A program made the translations under genes and the position numbers. A stretch of 64,000 nt of DNA, from assembly GCA_031553595.1 (NCBI GenBank), contig JAVBLI010000016.1, forward strand, positions 186,001-250,000, read 5' to 3'. Within the stretch, counting starts at the first letter, position 1. The number at the start of each line of letters is the position of its first letter. Shown in pieces: positions 17,262 to 25,844 of this stretch. This DNA is from RGIG3701 sp031553595. Lineage in GTDB: Bacteria > Planctomycetota > Planctomycetia > Pirellulales > Thermoguttaceae. Under the pieces are notes generated by a model. That model had not been told where the DNA came from, made no database searches, and saw nothing but the letters and a program-made list of their open reading frames with translations.

Positions 17262-18602
17262 ATGCGAATCGTGATTCTTGGAGCGGGGACGGTCGGGACG
17301 TCGGTGGCGATGACGCTTTACAAGCACCGCCATGATGTGACGATCGTCGAGCGTAACCCGGCCGTGGTGCAGCAGTTGCAGGACAGCACGGATGCGCTGA
17401 TTATCGAAGGTTCCGTCTCGCACGCGGCCACGCTGTTTAAAGCGGACATCATGAACGCGGATCTTTGCCTGGCGCTGACGGATTCGGATGAAACGAACAT
17501 CCTGGCGGCCAGTCTCGCGAAAGCCATGGGCGCGCGGCGGACCATCGCGCGGGTGTTTTCGCCGATGTTTCATAATTTCAGCACGTTCGATTACCGCGGG
17601 CATTTTAATATTGACCGCTTTCTGAGTCTGGAGCAGCTTACGGCCCTGCGGCTGGCGCGGATGATTGACCAGTATACCGGCGTGCTGAATCTGGAAGACA
17701 CTTCCAGTGGGGGAATCGTGTTGCTGGAGTTCGCCATCCCGGCCAGTGCGAAAAGTGTGGGGAAAGCGATTAAAAATCTCGGGTTTCCCAGCGGTGTGCG
17801 GGTGGGGACGTTGCGGCGCGGCGGGAAAAATTATATCGTCTCGGCCGAGGATGTGCTGCAGGCGGATGATCATCTGACGCTGATCGGCTCGCAGACCGAT
17901 GTGAACCGCGTGCGGAAAGATCTGGAGGCGGAAAAACCCCGGCCGAAAGATATTATTATCGTCGGTGGCGGCGAGACGGGATGCCACCTGGCCAGGATGC
18001 TCCAGAAGACGCACCGCATCCAGATTCTGGAAGCGAACATGGAGCGCTGTCGGCAGTTGGGCACGATGCTCGACCGGTCGGTGGAAATCCTGAACGCGGA
18101 CGCCCAGAAGCGGGACGTGCAGGAAGAATTCGTGCGGCAGACGGACGTTTTCGTGGCGTGCACCGGGAACGACGAAAATAACCTCATGACCTGCGTGGAG
18201 GCGAAAGAGCTGGGTGCGAAAGAGGTGCTCTCGATTATTAACCGCTCGGATTACGGAAACGTGGTGAAAAAACTGGGAATCGATTATTCCGTCAGCCCGC
18301 GAGAAGAGGCGGCCCTGGAAGTGATGAATTTCCTGAACACCGGCGCGGTCATTTTTAATGACGGCATCCTCGGTTCCGGCATCCGCCTGCTGGAGGTGGA
18401 AGCGCAGGAAGATTCCATTATTTTAAGTGTTCCGCTGAAAGACGCGAAACTTTCTCCGCACTGCGTGGTGCTTGCGGCGGTGCACGCGGGGCAGATGTGT
18501 GTGCCGGGAGCTGATTACCGTTTTTCCGTGGGAGACACGGCGATTGTGGTTGCGCATGACCGGAATGTAGGCGAGGCGCTGAAGAAATTCGAGTCGCCGT
18601 GA
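17262..18602 (+). CDS. trkA: Trk system potassium uptake protein TrkA
   Basis: A 446-residue cytoplasmic regulatory subunit of Trk potassium channels, with the duplicated RCK layout. First NAD-binding fold MRIVILGAGTVGTSVA at the start with the acidic VTIVERN strand end, then an RCK_C domain. The second fold begins IIIVGGGETGCHLARM near residue 230, followed by a second RCK_C. No TrkH channel gene is in the window. Start 17262 has AGGATGGGAA upstream; the 23-codon extension overlaps the previous gene and is rejected. Confidence 0.9.
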   Translation: MRIVILGAGTVGTSVAMTLYKHRHDVTIVERNPAVVQQLQDSTDALIIEGSVSHAATLFKADIMNADLCLALTDSDETNILAASLAKAMGARRTIARVFSPMFHNFSTFDYRGHFNIDRFLSLEQLTALRLARMIDQYTGVLNLEDTSSGGIVLLEFAIPASAKSVGKAIKNLGFPSGVRVGTLRRGGKNYIVSAEDVLQADDHLTLIGSQTDVNRVRKDLEAEKPRPKDIIIVGGGETGCHLARMLQKTHRIQILEANMERCRQLGTMLDRSVEILNADAQKRDVQEEFVRQTDVFVACTGNDENNLMTCVEAKELGAKEVLSIINRSDYGNVVKKLGIDYSVSPREEAALEVMNFLNTGAVIFNDGILGSGIRLLEVEAQEDSIILSVPLKDAKLSPHCVVLAAVHAGQMCVPGADYRFSVGDTAIVVAHDRNVGEALKKFESP

Positions 18603-18692
18603 GAGCTGCGGTAAGCAGGCAGCGGGCTTTCATCTTTCAGCTCCGTTCCGTAAGATAAAAGTAAAAATCCATAAAACACCCATCCATAAAAA

Positions 18693-19367
18693 ATGAGTAC
18701 ATCCCGCCCGACGATTCCCGGCCGATTCCTGTTTCGCGTGGCGATCCCGTGTGCGCGTGTGGATGATGTGATGAAAAAAACTGCCCTGCCGGAGGCGTGT
18801 GTGTTTCCAGATTTCAGCGTGCTGGACGGGCCGCGGACGGGGAAGGCGGGCGCGGGAGTTCCGCTGGAGGTGCGTGGTGCGTGGTGTGCGGAAGGTCTGG
18901 CGTTTCAGTTCATGGTGCGCGGGAAAAAGCAGCCGGTGTGGTGCCGGGAGCATCAGCCGCAGATGAGTGATCGTCTGGAGCTGTGGCTGGACACGCGGGA
19001 TGTGCGGAACGTGCACCGGGCGACGAAATTCTGTCACCGCTTCATTCTCATGCCCGGCGGCGCGGGGAAAAATGGTGAAACGCCGGTGGCGCTGCCGCTG
19101 CCGATTAACCGCGCGAAAGAGCACCCGAACGAAGTTCCCCGCGGTAGCGTATCCCTGAGTGTAAAAACGCTGGCGGACGGATACTCCATGATGCTGCACC
19201 TTGGTGCGAAAGCCCTGACGGGTTTTTATCCGGACGAGTACCCGCGTCTGGGCGTGGCGTGGGCCCTTTATGACCGGGAAGTCGGAGACGTGACGCTTAC
19301 GGCCGGGCCGCCGTTTTCGTTTCAGGATGATCCGAGTCTGTGGTACACGCTGGAGCTGGGGCGCTGA
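18693..19367 (+). CDS. Predicted CBM9/DOMON-like beta-sandwich protein
   Basis: A 224-residue protein without signal peptide. Segments such as MSDRLELWLDTRDVRNVHRA, CHRFILMP and GFYPDEYPRLGVAWALYDRE resemble the CBM9-like (DOMON) sugar- or heme-binding beta-sandwich seen in planctomycete proteins. The lack of a visible export signal is odd for that fold. No ribosome site precedes ATG 18693. The stop codon is also the first base group of the inverted repeat 19367-19498. Confidence 0.6.
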   Translation: MSTSRPTIPGRFLFRVAIPCARVDDVMKKTALPEACVFPDFSVLDGPRTGKAGAGVPLEVRGAWCAEGLAFQFMVRGKKQPVWCREHQPQMSDRLELWLDTRDVRNVHRATKFCHRFILMPGGAGKNGETPVALPLPINRAKEHPNEVPRGSVSLSVKTLADGYSMMLHLGAKALTGFYPDEYPRLGVAWALYDREVGDVTLTAGPPFSFQDDPSLWYTLELGR

Positions 19368-19498
19368 ATGAGCCGCATGTGAAACGCAGCGCAACTTGCG
19401 GATGGGTGGAATCCCGTTTTATGGTGTGTGTCACATTTTATGTTTTTCGAGCAGCGCCGCGTTCCGCAAGTTACGCTGCGCTGCACTTGTGGCTCATT
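19367..19498. repeat. Inverted repeat with ~36-base arms between the CBM9-like gene and smpB
   Basis: The left arm 19367-19402 (AATGAGCCGCATGTGAAACG...) is complementary, with few mismatches, to the right arm 19463-19498, which ends in TGTGGCTCATT. The right arm recurs almost unchanged at 34286-34320, so this is a second dispersed repeat family. Confidence 0.8.
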
Positions 19499-19507
19499 TA
19501 TCCACAC

Positions 19508-19536
19508 TTGCATCCTCCCGCGATTTTGAGTAAAAT
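19508..19536 (+). promoter_or_regulatory. Promoter of smpB, close to the start codon
   Basis: TTGCAT (19508-19513), 17-base spacer, TAAAAT (19531-19536). The predicted start point is about four bases before ATG 19547, and no ribosome site is present. The mRNA would be leaderless or nearly so. Confidence 0.5.
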
Positions 19537-19546
19537 AATATCAAGT

Positions 19547-20041
19547 ATGGCGAAAAAAGAGAAAAAGAAAAAAAACGCGAATCCGGACGAAAAAATCGTC
19601 AGCGAAAACCGGAAAGCCCGGCATGATTACGAAATCCTGGAGACCCTGGAGTGCGGAATCGTGCTCGTGGGCAGTGAGGTGAAAAGTCTGCGCGAGGGGC
19701 GGTGCTCGCTGAGTGAGGCGTACGCGAAAGTGACGAACGGCGAGGTGTGGCTTATCGGCGCGGACATTCAGGAGTATCTGGAGGCGAATCGGATGAATCA
19801 CCAGCCGAAACGGCCGAGGAAGCTGCTGCTGCACCGCAGTGAAATCAAGAAATTCGCGGCGCGGGCGGCGGAAAAAGGCTTGACCCTCATCCCCCTGCGG
19901 ATTTATTTCCAGAAAGGCATGGCGAAAGTGCTGCTGGGAATCGGGCAGGGCCGGCAGAAACATGATAAACGGCAGGCGATGAAGGCGGCGGAGGCGAATA
20001 AGCGGATTCGGCTGAACATGCTGCGGTTTACGCAGAGGTAA
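19547..20041 (+). CDS. smpB: SsrA-binding protein SmpB
   Basis: A 164-residue partner of tmRNA in ribosome rescue. After a Lys-rich N-terminus come the diagnostic blocks ENRKARHDYEI, GIVLVGSEVKSLREGRCSL, a tmRNA-binding GADIQEYLEANRMNHQPKRPRKLLLH segment, IPLRIYFQKG and KVLLGIGQGR. The C-terminal tail KHDKRQAMKAAEANKR is the part that mimics the tRNA anticodon stem in the decoding site. Slightly longer than usual because of the N-terminal lysines. tmRNA itself is not seen in the window. Confidence 0.95.
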   Translation: MAKKEKKKKNANPDEKIVSENRKARHDYEILETLECGIVLVGSEVKSLREGRCSLSEAYAKVTNGEVWLIGADIQEYLEANRMNHQPKRPRKLLLHRSEIKKFAARAAEKGLTLIPLRIYFQKGMAKVLLGIGQGRQKHDKRQAMKAAEANKRIRLNMLRFTQR

Positions 20042-20149
20042 GTTTTTTACAGGGAACGGTCGAGGTTTCCTGGTCGTCCGCCGATTACCCTTCGGGAAAT
20101 GCGGCTCGTGGCCAAGCGGTGAACAGAAAATTTGAGTGGTGTGGGGGAT

Positions 20150-21022
20150 ATGACGGAATACTTAGTGCGTTACGGAACCATGCGGTTTCAGGGGATTTTC
20201 ACCTGGAATAACTCCCAGCAGGGATTGTTGCACGGCGATTACGTCATTCTGCGCACGGACCGCGGGTTGGAAATCGGCCAGGTGCTCTCGGAAATGAATG
20301 AAGCGGCGAATGAACACGTGACGGAAGAGTCGCCGCGGGGGGGAATTGTGCGTCTGATGACGGCGGATGACGCGAACGAGTATCACCGCATTCACCAGCA
20401 TGAGGCGGAGGAGTTCGGCATCTGCCTGCAGTGTATCGCGAAGCTGGGGCTGCCCATGCACCTGGTGGATATCGAGCATATTTTCGGTGGTGAGCGGATT
20501 ATCGTGTATTATCTGGCGGATGGCCGGGTGGATTTCAGGGAACTGGTGAAAATGCTGGCCGGGGAGTTTCAGATTCGGATCGAAATGCGGCAGATCGGCG
20601 TGCGTGACGAGGCGAAACTGCTGGCGGACTTCGGCGACTGCGGGAAAGAGGTGTGCTGTAATACGTACCTGACGATCATGCCGCCGGTTTCGATGAAAAT
20701 GGCGAAAGTGCAGAAAGCCACGCTGGATCCGTCCAAAATTTCCGGGCGCTGCGGGCGGCTGAAGTGCTGCCTGCGGTATGAGTATCCGGTTTACGAGGAA
20801 ATTTTGAAGGAAATGCCGCCGGTCGGGGCGCGGGTGAAATGTGCGGACGGCACGCTGGGGAAAGTGATCGGGCAGGAAATTCTCGCGCGGCAAGTGCTCG
20901 TGGAGACGGATGATAACGTGCGGCGCCTGATGGCGATGACGGAAGTCACCATGCTTGAGCGGCGGGGGCGACGGGAACCGATGCGTACGAAAAAAATGCC
21001 GGAAGATGAAGTGGAGGAGTGA
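20150..21022 (+). CDS. PSP1-domain protein, RicT/YaaT family
   Basis: A 290-residue protein with the PSP1 C-terminal domain and two Cys clusters, CGKEVCC and CGRLKCC. These are the residue type that ligates Fe-S clusters in Bacillus RicT (YaaT). In Bacillus the RicA/F/T complex affects RNase Y activity and development; here only the family is supported. Blocks RTDRGLEIGQVL and FGDCGKEVCC are diagnostic. ATG 20150 follows a GGGGG run; the TTG 18 bases upstream is a less likely start. Confidence 0.88.
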   Translation: MTEYLVRYGTMRFQGIFTWNNSQQGLLHGDYVILRTDRGLEIGQVLSEMNEAANEHVTEESPRGGIVRLMTADDANEYHRIHQHEAEEFGICLQCIAKLGLPMHLVDIEHIFGGERIIVYYLADGRVDFRELVKMLAGEFQIRIEMRQIGVRDEAKLLADFGDCGKEVCCNTYLTIMPPVSMKMAKVQKATLDPSKISGRCGRLKCCLRYEYPVYEEILKEMPPVGARVKCADGTLGKVIGQEILARQVLVETDDNVRRLMAMTEVTMLERRGRREPMRTKKMPEDEVEE

Positions 21023-21366
21023 TCGCGAAGCGGTTTTTCTGTGGGACTGCCCCGCAATGCGGCATAATTCGTTTTTTTTGTGTTATCTGCCCATCCTTTC
21101 AATATATTTGTTTTTTATCTGCAAAAAATACGGAAATCCCTGCCGGCTTGGAGGTTTTATCGGCCCATATGCCTTGTCAGAACTCCAATATTCGATTATA
21201 CTGAACGCTCATAAAATAGATAAATATACCGTGATGGGGTGAGTCTAACTCCCGCATGACCGGGAATTCTGGGGAATTATGCCCTCGCCATTCATGTGAA
21301 TAATCGTACTTGATCGTGTGGCCCCCTGCGGACGGGTGGAACTGCGAAACAGAAGGACAGGGAATT
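21023..21366. other. Intergenic leader region of the fatty-acid operon, 344 bases
   Basis: No gene recognised. Holds the promoter at 21174-21202 and a leader of about 160 bases in which GGGAATT recurs (near 21261, 21273 and just before the start codon). That recurrence is unexplained. Confidence 0.5.
21174..21202 (+). promoter_or_regulatory. Promoter of the fabZ-like/acp/fabF group
   Basis: TTGTCA (21174-21179), 17-base spacer, TATACT (21197-21202). Confidence 0.65.
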
Positions 21367-21834
21367 ATGCGTTTTTCGCTGATTGACAGAATTATTGACC
21401 TTAAACCCGGGGAGTCCATCTCCACCATTAAAAATTCATCCGTGGCGGAAGAATACTTGGCGGATCATTTTCCTGGATTCGCGGTGATGCCGGGCGTGTT
21501 GATGCTGGAGGCGATGACGCAGTCAGCAGCCTGGTTAATTCGCATGACGGATAATTATAAAGACAGCCTCGTGACCCTGGAGGAAGCCCGGAATGTGAAA
21601 TATATCCATTTCGTGGTACCGGGAGAGAAATTGGAAATTGAGGTGTCCATCCTCAGCCGTGAGCCGGGCCTGACGAAAGTGAAGGCGGAGGGAAAGGTGG
21701 ACGGACGCGTGGCCCTGAGCGGTCGCCTGACCATGCGACATCAAAATATCGCGGACACGCACCCGAGCATGGCCTGGAAAGACGTGTGGGTGGTGGACGA
21801 ATTAAAAAGATTATACGAAATCGTCACCCAGTGA
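21367..21834 (+). CDS. Hot-dog 3-hydroxyacyl-ACP dehydratase (FabZ-like)
   Basis: A 155-residue hot-dog protein. DHFPGFAVMPGVLMLEAM carries the catalytic pair His34 and Glu48, spaced 14 residues as in FabZ. FabZ removes water from 3-hydroxyacyl-ACP during fatty-acid elongation. The GKAGACCAG-like leader is separated from the promoter by about 160 bases. ATG 21367 has GGGAATT upstream. First gene of a four-gene fatty-acid group with acp, a second dehydratase-like gene and fabF on the same strand. Confidence 0.88.
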   Translation: MRFSLIDRIIDLKPGESISTIKNSSVAEEYLADHFPGFAVMPGVLMLEAMTQSAAWLIRMTDNYKDSLVTLEEARNVKYIHFVVPGEKLEIEVSILSREPGLTKVKAEGKVDGRVALSGRLTMRHQNIADTHPSMAWKDVWVVDELKRLYEIVTQ

Positions 21835-21943
21835 AGAGCGTTTCGTATATTGCGTCGAAATATCGTTTTTTTGTGAGCCAGATCCTGCTGAAACGTGGGG
21901 GTAACGGGCTTTTGAATTTAATGTGAATTTTTGGAGAAACAAA

Positions 21944-22330
21944 ATGTCAATCAATCCGGAAGTATTTGAAAAAGTACAGGAAACGTTGGTGGAAGCGCTG
22001 GGCGTGGACGACGACATGGTTACGGAAGAGGCCACGCTGGTCGGCGATCTGGGTGCGGAATCCATCGACTTTCTTGATATCGTGTTCCGCCTTGAAAAAG
22101 CGTTTAATATTAAAGTGGAGCGCGGCGACCTGTTCCCTGAAGACATCCTGAGCAACAATTCCCCGTACGTGCAGAACAGCCGGGTGAATGAGGAAGGGCT
22201 GGCCGAGCTGCGGAAACGCCTGCCGTTCGTGGATCTGACGGAATTCGAAAAGAACCCCGTGGTTCAGGAATTCGCCAGTCGGCTGACGGTTGCGGACATG
22301 TGCCGTTTTGTGCAGTCGAAATTGAGCTAA
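21944..22330 (+). CDS. Acyl carrier protein, extended form
   Basis: A 128-residue ACP, longer than the usual 75-80. The phosphopantetheine site is Ser40 in DLGAESIDFLDIVFRLEKAF, where the typical DSLD is replaced by ESID. The family core ends near residue 60, and an extra segment (residues 65-110) separates it from the final helix TVADMCRFV. Carries the acyl chain for the adjacent dehydratases and FabF. TTGGAGAAA precedes ATG 21944. The seven-codon upstream extension is rejected. Confidence 0.88.
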   Translation: MSINPEVFEKVQETLVEALGVDDDMVTEEATLVGDLGAESIDFLDIVFRLEKAFNIKVERGDLFPEDILSNNSPYVQNSRVNEEGLAELRKRLPFVDLTEFEKNPVVQEFASRLTVADMCRFVQSKLS

Positions 22331-22537
22331 AGCGTTCCCCGGATGAATGTCCGCCTGCTACTGGAAATTCGGTTTTCGCTGCGGGCGGTCATTCCACGGG
22401 TGTGTCGGGAAACCATGGCCGGGATTCTATTTGCGCCGCGGGAATGCGCAGACGGAATCTTGCAATGGTGATGTTTTTTTTGAGGCTCACGGAAGATTTG
22501 GGTTAGCGCGGATTAAGATTATTTAAGTGGAAAGTTC

Positions 22538-23059
22538 ATGCGTTGGTACTGGATTGATCGTTATACGGAATTTGTGCGTGGGAAGCGTGCCGCGGCGGTG
22601 AAAAATGTGAGTCTTGCGGAGGAGCATCTGCACGATCATTTTAAATACTATCCGATCATGCCGCATTCACTGATTGTGGAGGGGGTGGCGCAGACGGGCG
22701 GGCTGCTGATCTGTGAATATAATAATTTCCAGGAGCGCGTCGTGCTGGCGAAGCTCAATAAAGCGGTTTTTCATCAGCTTGTGCACCCTGGTGACTCGCT
22801 GATTTACCGTGTCGAGGTGGACTATTATAATGAGCAGGGGGCGCAAATTTCCGCCACCGCGCATGTCGGCGACGTGCTTTACGCGGAATTCCAGATGATG
22901 TTCGCGTATGTGGAAGGCGAGTTGGCGAAGAGGGAATTTTATAAGCTCAGCGATTACCGCCACATGATGCACAGCTTCCGGGCTTATGAAGTCGGAGTCG
23001 ACGAGGCAGGGAATCGGATCAAGGAGCCGGAATGTTTGCGGGATATTAGCTGCCCGTGA
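22538..23059 (+). CDS. Second hot-dog dehydratase-like protein, divergent active site
   Basis: 173 residues, homologous to the gene at 21367: both begin MRxxxIDR and both have His34 and Glu48. Here the FPG turn is FKYYP and the MPG turn is MPH (DHFKYYPIMPHSLIVEG), so substrate choice or activity may differ. The C-terminus has an added tail of about 30 residues. It may form a heterodimer with the first dehydratase or act on a special chain. A 207-base gap separates it from acp, with no gene seen in the gap. Confidence 0.8.
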   Translation: MRWYWIDRYTEFVRGKRAAAVKNVSLAEEHLHDHFKYYPIMPHSLIVEGVAQTGGLLICEYNNFQERVVLAKLNKAVFHQLVHPGDSLIYRVEVDYYNEQGAQISATAHVGDVLYAEFQMMFAYVEGELAKREFYKLSDYRHMMHSFRAYEVGVDEAGNRIKEPECLRDISCP

Positions 23060-23148
23060 CGGCGTCATACCGGGGTGTGGGCGCCGCCGGGTAAGGAATG
23101 ATTGAAACACGGGTACGGTCAGAGCATTAATCGTGGAGGAAAAACGTC

Positions 23149-24432
23149 ATGAAACGGCGTGTCGTGGTAACGGGAATTGGTGGGGTTACGCCTTTGGGCT
23201 CGGACATGGACGTAGTATGGAAGCGTCTGTTGGCGGGCGAGTCGGCGGTGGACCGGATCACGCGTTTTGATGCATCGAGTTTCCCGACGCAAATTGCCGC
23301 GGAAGTGAAAAATTGGGACGTTTCGGAAGTCGGCGAGGATGTCCGCCGCTGGGCGAATCAGGGGCTGCACACGCAGTTCGCGGTCGGTGCCGGGAAGAAG
23401 GCGGTGCGGGATTCCGGAATTCTCGACTCGCCGCTGGATCCGGTGCGTTTCGGCGTGTATACCGGCAGTGGCGAAGGCCAGCAGGATTTCCCGCGTTTCG
23501 CCCGCATGATGACCGAGGCGTGTCGGGACGGGCAAAATTTCTCCCTGCTGAAGTTTATCGAGGATGGCCTGCGTGATTATAACGCCGAAAGTGAATTCGA
23601 GCAGGAGCCGAACATGCCGGCCGCGCATCTGGCGGCCATGTTTAACGCGCAGGGTCCGAATGTGAACTGCCTCACCGCCTGTGCCGCAAGTGTCCAGGCC
23701 GTGGGCGAGGCCACCGAAATGATCCGCAGCGGCGAGTGCGACGTCATGATCTCCGGCGGCACGCACAGCATGATTCATCCCATGGGCGTCATGGGCTTCA
23801 ATCTTTTAACGGCCCTGAGTACGAACAACGAAAATCCGAAAGCCGCCAGCCGGCCGTTCGACGGAAAACGCGACGGATTCGTGCTCGGCGAGGGTGCGGT
23901 CATCGTGATTCTGGAGGAGTATGAGCGTGCGAAGAATCGCGGCGCGAAGATTTACGGCGAAATCGCCGGTTACGGTTCCTCGGCCGACGCATTTCGTATT
24001 ACGGACACGCATCCGGAAGGCCGGGGCGCGATCGCATGTATTAACATGGCGCTGGCGGATGCTGGCTGTACCCCCACGGACATCGGATACATTAACGCCC
24101 ACGGCACGAGCACCGCGGTCAACGATAAAGTGGAGACGCTGGCCATCAAAAAAGTTTTCGGCGATTATGCCTATAAAGTCCCGATTTCCAGCACCAAAAG
24201 CATGATCGGCCACATGATCGCCGCCGCCGGTGCCAGCGAAATGGTGTACTGCCTGTATGCGTTACGGGATGGCGTCGTGCCGCCGACGATCAATTACGAA
24301 GTGCAGGATCCGAACTGCGATCTGGATTACGTGCCGAACGTCGCGCGGGAAGTGGGCGACATCCGTTACGCGCTGACGAACAGCTTCGGTTTCGGTGGCC
24401 AGAACGTTTCGATTGTGGTGAAAAAAATATAA
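23149..24432 (+). CDS. fabF: Beta-ketoacyl-ACP synthase II
   Basis: A 427-residue condensing enzyme with a complete Cys-His-His triad: Cys178 in CLTACAASVQAVGEA, His318 in INAHGTST, His355 in KSMIGHMIAAAG. It extends acyl-ACP with malonyl-ACP. The active-site block reads TACAAS rather than the usual TACATG, and there is an insertion around residues 105-155 (SGEGQQDFPRF). With two dehydratases and an unusual ACP beside it, it may belong to a specialised chain pathway rather than being the only elongase. GTGGAGG precedes ATG 23149. Confidence 0.93.
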   Translation: MKRRVVVTGIGGVTPLGSDMDVVWKRLLAGESAVDRITRFDASSFPTQIAAEVKNWDVSEVGEDVRRWANQGLHTQFAVGAGKKAVRDSGILDSPLDPVRFGVYTGSGEGQQDFPRFARMMTEACRDGQNFSLLKFIEDGLRDYNAESEFEQEPNMPAAHLAAMFNAQGPNVNCLTACAASVQAVGEATEMIRSGECDVMISGGTHSMIHPMGVMGFNLLTALSTNNENPKAASRPFDGKRDGFVLGEGAVIVILEEYERAKNRGAKIYGEIAGYGSSADAFRITDTHPEGRGAIACINMALADAGCTPTDIGYINAHGTSTAVNDKVETLAIKKVFGDYAYKVPISSTKSMIGHMIAAAGASEMVYCLYALRDGVVPPTINYEVQDPNCDLDYVPNVAREVGDIRYALTNSFGFGGQNVSIVVKKI

Positions 24433-24461
24433 ACCGCGAGCTTGAAGCCGTGAGCAATTTT

Positions 24462-24504
24462 AAGGTGAAACGCTTTTCGGTGGAAAGGTGCTTCACCTTT
24501 TTTC
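24462..24504 (+). terminator. Rho-independent terminator after fabF
   Basis: AAGGTGAA (24462-24469) pairs with TTCACCTT (24492-24499), followed by a T run. It lies between fabF and kbl, so kbl is probably transcribed separately. Confidence 0.75.
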
Positions 24505-24538
24505 TTTGTGATTTATTTAACGTATGGGGATTAATGAC

Positions 24539-25729
24539 ATGACCAAGAAAGAAATCATCGCGATTTACGAATCGCAGTTGACCGAAATCCGGGACGCGGG
24601 GCTGTGGAAAGAGGAGCGGGTGATCGTTACGCCGCAGGGCCCGGAGATTGGCACGCGGGATGGCCGGCGGGTCATTAACATGTGCGCGAACAATTACCTC
24701 GGGCTGGCGAATCATCCGCAAATCGTCGCCGCGGCGAAGAATTCGTATGACACGCACGGTTTCGGAATGGCGTCCGTCCGTTTCATTTGCGGCACGCAGG
24801 ACGGGCACAAGGAACTGGAGGCCGCCGTCTCGCGTTTTCTCGGTACGGACGACACGATCCTGTATTCCTCGTGTTTCGACGCCAACGGCGGGCTTTTCGA
24901 AACGCTCCTCACCGCCGAGGACGCCGTCATCAGCGACGAACTGAATCACGCCAGCATCATCGACGGCGTGCGGCTTTCCAAAGCGAAACGCTTCCGCTAC
25001 AAGAATAACGACATGGCCGATCTCGAGGCCCAGTTGAAGGCTGCGGATGCCGACGGTGCCCGCGTGAAGCTCATCGCCACCGACGGCGTCTTTTCCATGG
25101 ACGGCACGATCGCGAACCTGGCTGGCGTATGCGAACTGGCTGACAAGTATAATGCGCTGGTGATGGTGGACGACTCGCACGCGGTGGGTTTTGTCGGCGC
25201 TCATGGAAAAGGCACACCCGAGCACTGCGGCGTGGCGGGCCGGGTAGACATCCTCACGGGGACATTCGGCAAAGCACTCGGCGGCGCGTCCGGCGGGTAC
25301 ACCAGCGGGCAAAAAGAAATCGTCTCGCTTCTGCGGCAGCGCAGCCGTCCATACCTGTTCTCGAACACCGTCGCGCCGGCCGTCGTCGCCGCCACGCTCA
25401 AAACGCTTGAATTACTCGAAGCCGACACGTCCCTGCGCGACACACTGGCCGCCAACACCGCGTATTATCGGCAACTTTTAACCGACGCAAAATTCGACAT
25501 CATCCCCGGTACGCACCCGATCGTGCCCGTCATGCTTTACGACGAGCGCACCGCTAGCGAGATGGCCGCCCGGATGCTGGAGCGGGGCGTTTACGTCGTC
25601 GGCTTCTCCTTCCCCGTGGTCCCACGCGGCAAAGCTCGCATCCGCACGCAAGTCTGCGCCGCCCACACCCGCGAAGAACTCGAAACCGTCGTCGCCGCCT
25701 TCTGCCGGGTGCGCGACGAGATGAAGTAA
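24539..25729 (+). CDS. kbl: Glycine C-acetyltransferase (2-amino-3-ketobutyrate CoA ligase)
   Basis: A 396-residue PLP enzyme that converts 2-amino-3-oxobutyrate and CoA to glycine and acetyl-CoA, the second step of threonine breakdown. Near-canonical blocks: MCANNYLGLANHP, HGFGMASVRFICGTQDGH, LYSSCFDANGGLFETLL, DDSHAVGFVG. The PLP lysine is Lys245 in TGTFGKALGG. The close match to E. coli Kbl along the whole length makes BioF or serine palmitoyltransferase unlikely, in spite of the ACP/FabF neighbours. ATG 24539 has GGGG eight bases upstream; an in-frame ATG at 24524 is less likely. No tdh is adjacent. Confidence 0.93.
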   Translation: MTKKEIIAIYESQLTEIRDAGLWKEERVIVTPQGPEIGTRDGRRVINMCANNYLGLANHPQIVAAAKNSYDTHGFGMASVRFICGTQDGHKELEAAVSRFLGTDDTILYSSCFDANGGLFETLLTAEDAVISDELNHASIIDGVRLSKAKRFRYKNNDMADLEAQLKAADADGARVKLIATDGVFSMDGTIANLAGVCELADKYNALVMVDDSHAVGFVGAHGKGTPEHCGVAGRVDILTGTFGKALGGASGGYTSGQKEIVSLLRQRSRPYLFSNTVAPAVVAATLKTLELLEADTSLRDTLAANTAYYRQLLTDAKFDIIPGTHPIVPVMLYDERTASEMAARMLERGVYVVGFSFPVVPRGKARIRTQVCAAHTREELETVVAAFCRVRDEMK

Positions 25730-25737
25730 AAATTTAA

Positions 25738-25838
25738 AACAGCAGCCCAAAGCGTAAGCGAGGGATACACTGGCGAATGGTACACCATACTTTTTCGCAG
25801 CATTTCCCCCGCTTACGCTTCGGGCTGTTGTTTTTGAA
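25738..25838. repeat. Palindrome between convergent genes, relative of the CAGCAGCC family
   Basis: AACAGCAGCCC...AGCGTAAGCG on the left is complementary to CGCTTACGCT...GGGCTGTTGTT on the right. The outer AACAGCAGCC matches the ends of the dispersed family; the inner part does not. It sits between stops at 25729 and 25845 and ends in T-rich DNA, consistent with a bidirectional terminator. Confidence 0.75.
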
Positions 25839-25844
25839 CCTCAG

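Noticed and set aside
24539..25729. Serine palmitoyltransferase or BioF instead of Kbl (because of ACP/FabF neighbours)
   Set aside because: Sequence blocks match Kbl along the whole length, and a terminator separates it from fabF.
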